From assembly GCA_003024985.2 (NCBI GenBank), contig PXIH01S0002479.1: 11,520 nt of DNA; one strand, given 5' to 3'. The translations under genes were made by a program, and so were the position numbers. The notes under the pieces are model-generated. The model was given only the letters and a program-made list of their open reading frames with translations, made no database searches and was not told the DNA's origin. Every line of letters begins with the position of its first letter. Position 1 is the stretch's first letter. Shown one piece after another: positions 7,473 through 11,520 of this stretch. This DNA is from Euperipatoides rowelli. Taxonomy: Eukaryota; Onychophora; Udeonychophora; Euonychophora; Peripatopsidae.

Positions 7473-7750
7473 GTAGCTTAATAATTAACTGCTGTATTCA
7501 CATGTTGCATAACAATTTTACTTTCATGATGTTATCAGTGTAGTCTCGTCAGAAAAATTCCTTTAAAAACGAATTTGGGGTTTATAGCCAGTTATCAACT
7601 TGATTGATAGAGACTAATTATTTTAAACATTCTCATTTATATTCCTTTTTAAGGGGAAAAAAACCAGATAAACATATCCTATATAAATTGTCATATGATT
7701 CTAATGATTACATCAGATGTTTTGTAATGAAACAAGATAAAATATAACCA

Positions 7751-7776
7751 CTAATTACTTTAAATATAGTAATTAG
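7751..7776. repeat. CTAATTACT ... AGTAATTAG inverted repeat
   Basis: Nine-base arms (7751-7759 and 7768-7776) match perfectly around an 8-base spacer. Each arm contains TAATTA/TAATTAG, the homeodomain core. The AT-rich background lowers the significance. Confidence 0.35.
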
Positions 7777-9615
7777 CTTATAATAATTAAAAGTAACATT
7801 TATTGTCAGTTAAATTTTACAAATAATGCTCTCTAAAAAAAAAAAAGGTATACTGATGCCTACATTAATATTATTGTGTTCATTAAACGTTAAACATCAA
7901 TGTGTTTAGGCAGATAATTTTATTTAACAATTTTTTTAAAAAGCTGCATTTGAAAAATTTTAAATAAAATATTATGCACTTCTAGAAAAGGAATTGAAAC
8001 TAAAATACAATCTAGGAAAATGCACTCTTAATCCAGTATTACTCCTACAAAATAACCACAACTAAACGTCATATTTTTTACAAAGGTATTTATCTATTTG
8101 CCCCGATAGTGAAGTGAAGTCTCGATGCATAATAGAAAAATTATTTAAAGGAAATGATAATATAGTGTTTCTGCTGTAACCAAAGATGTTAATCATTACT
8201 GGATAAGTAACATATTTCAACTTCTATTTCAACCCCATAGGAAAATTAAATATCAAAATCTGTTTTAACCATTTCATAAAGGAATTAAGCGCAGGAAAAA
8301 TTATTGCCTTTATAACAGACTTGCTTTTATTCAAAAGTGAAAGTTATCAAATCTCTGAAGTTGCTCATGATCATTTTTAAGTGGAATCACTGTTGGCGCA
8401 TTATATTTTAATTCTCACAGGTTAAATTCCATAAAACTATTAACTATTCATCATACTATTAAATCTTAAATATCCGTTTATTTTTTACTCAAATCAAATA
8501 TCACATCCGCCATGCTAGGCATCGTAAAATATGGGGAAGAAATAAAAATTACCCAACATTCACATTTCTTGATTAGAATGTACTAGTGCATTCAAACCCC
8601 AGCACAATAATAATAAAACAAAATGTTAATATGGATAGTTACAATTATTGTGAATATTGCACAAATAAAATTAAACTCTCAAGAAAAAGTAAATTACAGT
8701 GGCACTATGGCATACCCCCAGACCGTGATTTCACATTGATACTACAATACAATAATAGTCCATGCTTCTGTTAATGGCTAATTTGAATAAATGAAAGTGA
8801 TTTTCATCTTATCTTTGAATAATTTATTTGTTAGAAGATTATGTAAATAGACCAGAGCCTCGATTTGAGGTTGCTGTACTACATACAAGCACCTTTTTTT
8901 TTTATTGAAATAAAAATAAACTTTTAAAGTTTTTATTTTCCATTCATTTTTATGTCTTTAAAAAAAAAAAAAAAACTAAATAAACATGCTACTATCTTTA
9001 TTTGTTAATAATCTTCACAAAAAAAAAGTTGATTTTAATATTTATTTTAAATTGACATTTGGCACAAATTGTGTAAAATAAAAATTAGAGCACTAGGATT
9101 TTTCTTTTTTTCTCTCTCTGCGTTGAAACTATTTAATCCAATCCGTTAATGGAACTGGCCACGCCGATGACGTGCATTTTATTAAACTATTAAAATTATT
9201 TACGAGTTTAGCAATGTGTTTTTTTTTTCTCTATATCCAATATAGTAGTAATTTTTTTTTAAAATCTCGAGGGGCTAAATTTACTTATGAAGCTATTACA
9301 AACGACTCCATGAAAAAAACGAATCAAAATGGAAAAATATACTATTTAACACCAGCTCGAAGATGAAACAACTCATATTGAGTCTCTGGTGTATACATCT
9401 TGTGCTAAATGATTATAAAGGATGCAGTCACTTTCCATTGCACATACCCAGGATTGGGTTGAAGCTATTTTTTTTTCCCCATTATAAATTTTCATTAAGA
9501 ATGTAAAACCTGCCTGTAGGGTGGATATCATATTCACTCAAAAACAAAAGATTTACAGTGTATGGATAAAACATTCAATATATTTATCTATTTTTAAAGT
9601 TTTATTAAAAAATCT

Positions 9616-9628
9616 NCCCCCCCCCCCC
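9616..9628 (+). other. Ambiguous base N followed by C12
   Basis: The only N in the window sits directly before twelve C, which indicates that the read consensus was uncertain at a homopolymer. Length here should not be trusted. Confidence 0.9.
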
Positions 9629-10324
9629 TTCCCTGGAAAATATTGATGAGCTCAGAGAAAATTTCCCTCTTGAATTTTTTTTTAATTCAGCTGTACTTCA
9701 ACACAATAGAAAAATGTATTGGGAATTCCTGACCGAAATTAAAATGGAGATCTTTACAAGAGAGAATCCTTCTTTTCCTCTCATTAATGTGAGCCCTGAT
9801 CATTTTTTTTAATTTGATGAATTTTATGGTGCTTAAGCTGACTAGGATATACAGTAAGGTTTTTGGAGGATTCATATTTTTTTTTAGATTACAAATGCTG
9901 TTACCAAACAATTTTTTTAAAGACCAAAGGTACATTAGCCTATTGTTGTTTTCACTTAAAATATTAATCATAACATTTTATATTTCGTAGTAATTTACCA
10001 CCAGATTTCTTTTCCAAGCATTTCTGTTTTGAAGGCACAGGATCTTTTTTGTTTTGCAAACTTTAGATAACAGTATCCATAATTTTTATCAGAATTTTTT
10101 CAGGGTTATTTCATTACAGACATATCCTTAAAAATGTTTCATTCCTTATCAATCATCCTGAGATCCTGTTTATGGGTATCTAATTTTTTTTTTTTCTGAA
10201 TTAGTTAGAATTTGGCATTGACATGGAGGGAGATAAGGAGGATGGAGTATATACAGTATATTGTACTATAAAGGTCATTTTAATTACTTTTAGAAACAAT
10301 TTGATGTTTCTGTGATGTATAAAA

Positions 10325-10380
10325 TGTAAATAATATTTATTAATTGTTTTTATTTTAATAAAATTCATTTCCTGTTAAAG
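10325..10380 (+). terminator. Candidate distal poly(A) site
   Basis: TGTAAATAATATTTATTAAT (10325-10344), then AATAAA (10357-10362), then TTCATTTCCTGTTAAAG. A Pumilio-type word and AU-rich element just upstream of a canonical signal is typical 3' UTR end structure. If used by the TJAP1-family gene, the 3' UTR would be about 4 kb. Confidence 0.35.
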
Positions 10381-10908
10381 GATTGTTTGCTTAGATTGAT
10401 TTTATATTGCAATATTAGAACTATTAAGTTAGATATGCCAAGACATTTAGTCCCCATTCATATAGACACTTCAACCACATCTGAATTCTTTTTTTCTTGC
10501 CAAAGCCAGAATATGATTGGTTGAATCAGTGCCTCTTTACTAAATATCACATTTATTGTCAGCATTTAGAATAACTTAGCCTATCATGAAATAACGAACA
10601 GTAATGGCAAAGTAATTATTTACAATATCTATTTTACAAAATAATGAATATACTGTAACATAAAATGTCAATAATAATAAGTTAGAAATACCTTAAATTT
10701 ATATAAATGTACACTACTTCTCACTAACATTGACTGTTACCTGCTCATTTCTCATATAAGGGCAGACTTTTTAATTATGTTGTGAAGTAAAAAAAAAAAA
10801 ATTCAAATATTTATATTTATTAATATAAATTACAAACATTATATGGAAATATATAACATTTTGAAAATTTTAAAGCTTATAGTGAAAACGAATATTGGTA
10901 ATTTTTAC
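10363..10908. other. AT-rich sequence, no gene seen
   Basis: It contains TACTGTA at 10651 and an inverted repeat ATTTATATT/AATATAAAT (10809-10817 and 10822-10830, 4-base loop), which in this base composition means little. Short - strand open stretches near 10440-10500 and 10700-10740 lack decent pyrimidine tracts at their acceptors. Confidence 0.45.
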
Positions 10909-10959
10909 AGTTGAGAATGGAGAATTAACATTTCCTGATGAACCAGCCACGTCATCTAT
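10909..10959 (-). CDS. Candidate 51-nt internal exon of an unknown gene
   Basis: Read on the - strand, acceptor CTTTAATTTCAG ends at 10960, and 17 codons follow, IDDVAGSSGNVNSPFST, to a donor ACT|GTAAAA. Only this frame is open. It starts in phase 0, which agrees with the candidate upstream exon ending at 11113 after a 153-base intron. Residue composition (G, S, D, V, P) is unlike random AT-rich translation. No family is recognised and no next exon downstream was found. The same DNA can be read on the + strand as an acceptor TTTTTACAG followed by ENGELTFPDEPATSSI and a stop (10911-10963). Only one reading is likely to be real; I slightly favour the - strand. Confidence 0.35.
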
Positions 10960-10963
10960 CTGA

Positions 10964-11112
10964 AATTAAAGAACATATGAATTCAGAAATAAATAATTTT
11001 TTTGTTTAGAAAAAATCTTCATATTTCTAATATAGTTTTTAAATGGATGTTCATCATCAGCTGCAGGGCTTTTAAGAAATTTGAACTGGGGTTCTAGTTA
11101 CCCGTAACTTAC
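10964..11112. other. Candidate intron of the - strand gene
   Basis: On the - strand it lies between the GTAAGT donor (11112-11107) and the TTTCAG acceptor. If the + strand reading of 10911-10963 is right instead, this is 3' UTR, with AATAAA at 10988-10993. Confidence 0.3.
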
Positions 11113-11133
11113 CTCATAGGGAGAAACAATCAT
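11113..11133 (-). CDS. Candidate first coding exon of an unknown - strand gene
   Basis: On the - strand an ATG at 11133 opens MIVSPYE and meets a near-perfect donor, GAG|GTAAGT, at 11112. An in-frame TAA lies two codons upstream and no AG acceptor is available between, so if this is coding the ATG must be the start. Phase 0 at the donor matches the candidate exon at 10959-10909. The join is an inference from splice signals only. Confidence 0.33.
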
Positions 11134-11520
11134 ATTTTATTTACAATTCTTAAAATTACAATCTATTAACTACAAACTCAATCTCTTTTTAATTATAACT
11201 CGAAATTATATTCTGTTTGTGGTTCTTCTGAAAGACTGCAGTTATCTGTCCTAGCTATAACTCTCTAGATTTTTTACAGAAATGACTTCAAGGGGACCGG
11301 GTTGAAGAAAATCAAAAAATTTTTATTATAAAGTGTCATTAAAAAAAAAAAATTTCCAAGAATGCATCTGGAAGCACCAGATTGACCGCCATCTTGGATT
11401 TCAAGCGTTTTTTTGTGTGCAAAGAATTAAAAGCCCTAGTTTTTAAACTTTATTTTACAGAAATATTTTAAGCTTAGTGTAGTAGGTCGAGGGCTATTAA
11501 TATTTTACATATATTTACTT
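11134..11520. other. Right flank; possible promoter/5' UTR of the - strand candidate
   Basis: No convincing coding frame. It contains the YY1/TISU-like site and a good + strand acceptor string, TTTATTTTACAG, ending at 11460 and followed by 20 open codons to the window edge. The latter cannot be judged without the next bases. Confidence 0.35.
11385..11396 (-). promoter_or_regulatory. YY1/TISU-like element CAAGATGGCGGT
   Basis: On the - strand this matches the YY1 core (AAGATGGCGG) and 11 of 12 positions of the TISU translation-initiator consensus SAASATGGCGGC. Such elements sit at the start of many housekeeping genes with very short 5' UTRs. Its own ATG (11392) opens only 17 codons, ending in phenylalanines from a T12 run. 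It would therefore be a short upstream frame or a promoter site for the - strand gene rather than its main start. It could also be part of a dispersed repeat. Confidence 0.35.

Larger units (their letters stand above)
6297..7480 (+). other. Probable 3' untranslated region, minimal extent
   Basis: It follows the TGA of the TJAP1-family gene with no further supportable + strand exon. Candidate poly(A) signals are ATTAAA at 6851 and 7035, and AATAAA at 7438, 7459 and 7467. Pumilio-type words TGTATATA (7077-7084) and TGTAAATA (7252-7259) are present. The true end cannot be fixed from sequence alone, and a longer form reaching about 10380 is possible. Confidence 0.6.
7481..10324. other. AT-rich sequence, distal 3' UTR or intergenic, no gene seen
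   Basis: I find no exon with good splice sites or a recognisable protein on either strand. Longer open frames (8586-8774 +, 9172-9366 +, 9687-9971 -) are K/N/I/L/F-rich and match nothing I know. AATAAA occurs repeatedly (for example 8786-8791), as does a Pumilio-type TGTAAATA at 8842-8849. A CRE-like TGACGTG lies near 9170. An N at 9616 precedes a C12 run. Confidence 0.5.

Noticed and set aside
8586-8774. 62-codon + strand open frame containing several cysteines
   Set aside because: Low-complexity AT-rich composition, no family resemblance and no splice context.
9172-9366. 64-codon + strand open frame ending YYLTPARR
   Set aside because: The first half is a T-run translation. The second half looks slightly more protein-like but has no acceptor AG with a pyrimidine tract before it.
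9687-9971. 94-codon open frame on the - strand
   Set aside because: K/N/I/L/F-rich with no recognisable motif. A frame this long is expected about once by chance in DNA of this size and composition, and no supporting splice or conservation signal is seen.
9990-10110. - strand open stretch of about 36 codons containing cysteine and tryptophan, with a GTAAAT donor-like end
   Set aside because: It begins right after a stop and lacks a good acceptor. The length is ordinary for chance, and it does not connect in phase with the candidate exons at 10909-11133.
10425-10495. - strand 18-codon frame after a TTCAG acceptor-like string
   Set aside because: The tract before the AG is purine-rich (A-run), so a functional 3' splice site is unlikely.
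10809-10830. Perfect A/T hairpin ATTTATATT/AATATAAAT
   Set aside because: Made only of A and T in a region that is almost only A and T; expected by chance.
11461-11520. + strand exon after TTTATTTTACAG
   Set aside because: The acceptor is good, but the 20 codons to the window edge are low-complexity and cannot be tested without flanking sequence.
1-11520. CRISPR array, prophage, insertion sequence or bacterial operon
   Set aside because: No regularly spaced identical repeats, no transposase or phage gene and no bacterial gene structure. The introns and composition point to an animal nuclear genome.

Overview
This is a very AT-rich stretch of animal nuclear DNA. It has GT/AG introns, long A/T, C and G homopolymers, microsatellites and no bacterial-style gene packing. 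The one gene I can name is the 3' end of a TJAP1 (Pilt)/BEGAIN-family coiled-coil scaffold gene on the + strand. The motifs match the vertebrate family, but the tail is short and divergent, so the host is probably an invertebrate. Recurrent TAGGCCTA/TAGGCTA words hint weakly at a marine deuterostome such as an echinoderm; this is an impression only.

Layout: positions 1-4454 read as the long intron, or upstream flank, before the first recognisable exon. They hold two degenerate pyrimidine-rich microsatellites (673-781, 2337-2391), a purine/G10 repeat cluster (813-977), a pair of 59-bp-spaced direct repeats, a GC-raised patch open on both strands (1712-1966), a possible tRNA-type SINE relic around 3250-3290, and a GC-raised island with a hairpin (3661-3860). 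Coding exons are 4455-4562, 4696-4779 and 5868-6296. All junctions are phase 0, and together they encode the last 206 residues of the protein.

Downstream of the stop is AT-rich sequence with many AATAAA signals, which I read as 3' UTR. It may end near 7440-7480, or as far away as about 10380. It carries a 10-bp perfect hairpin that is also a paired GATA site, and four Pumilio-type TGTANATA words. From 7480 to 10900 I see no convincing gene.

The right end (10909-11396) holds a possible start of a second gene on the - strand: a YY1/TISU-like element, a short ATG exon with a perfect GTAAGT donor, and a 51-nt phase-compatible exon. The same 51-nt stretch can also be read as a + strand terminal exon, so this is unresolved.

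The most functionally informative observations are in the named protein. The conserved coiled coil and RYRNDCNLAVQLLQC core are followed by a short tail carrying a consensus dynein light chain (LC8) motif, KATQT, and a C-terminal class I PDZ ligand, ETQI. This fits a small adaptor that links a junction or synapse scaffold to an LC8 hub. The second genome-scale oddity is strong over-representation of the heptamer TACTGTA/TACAGTA across the window.
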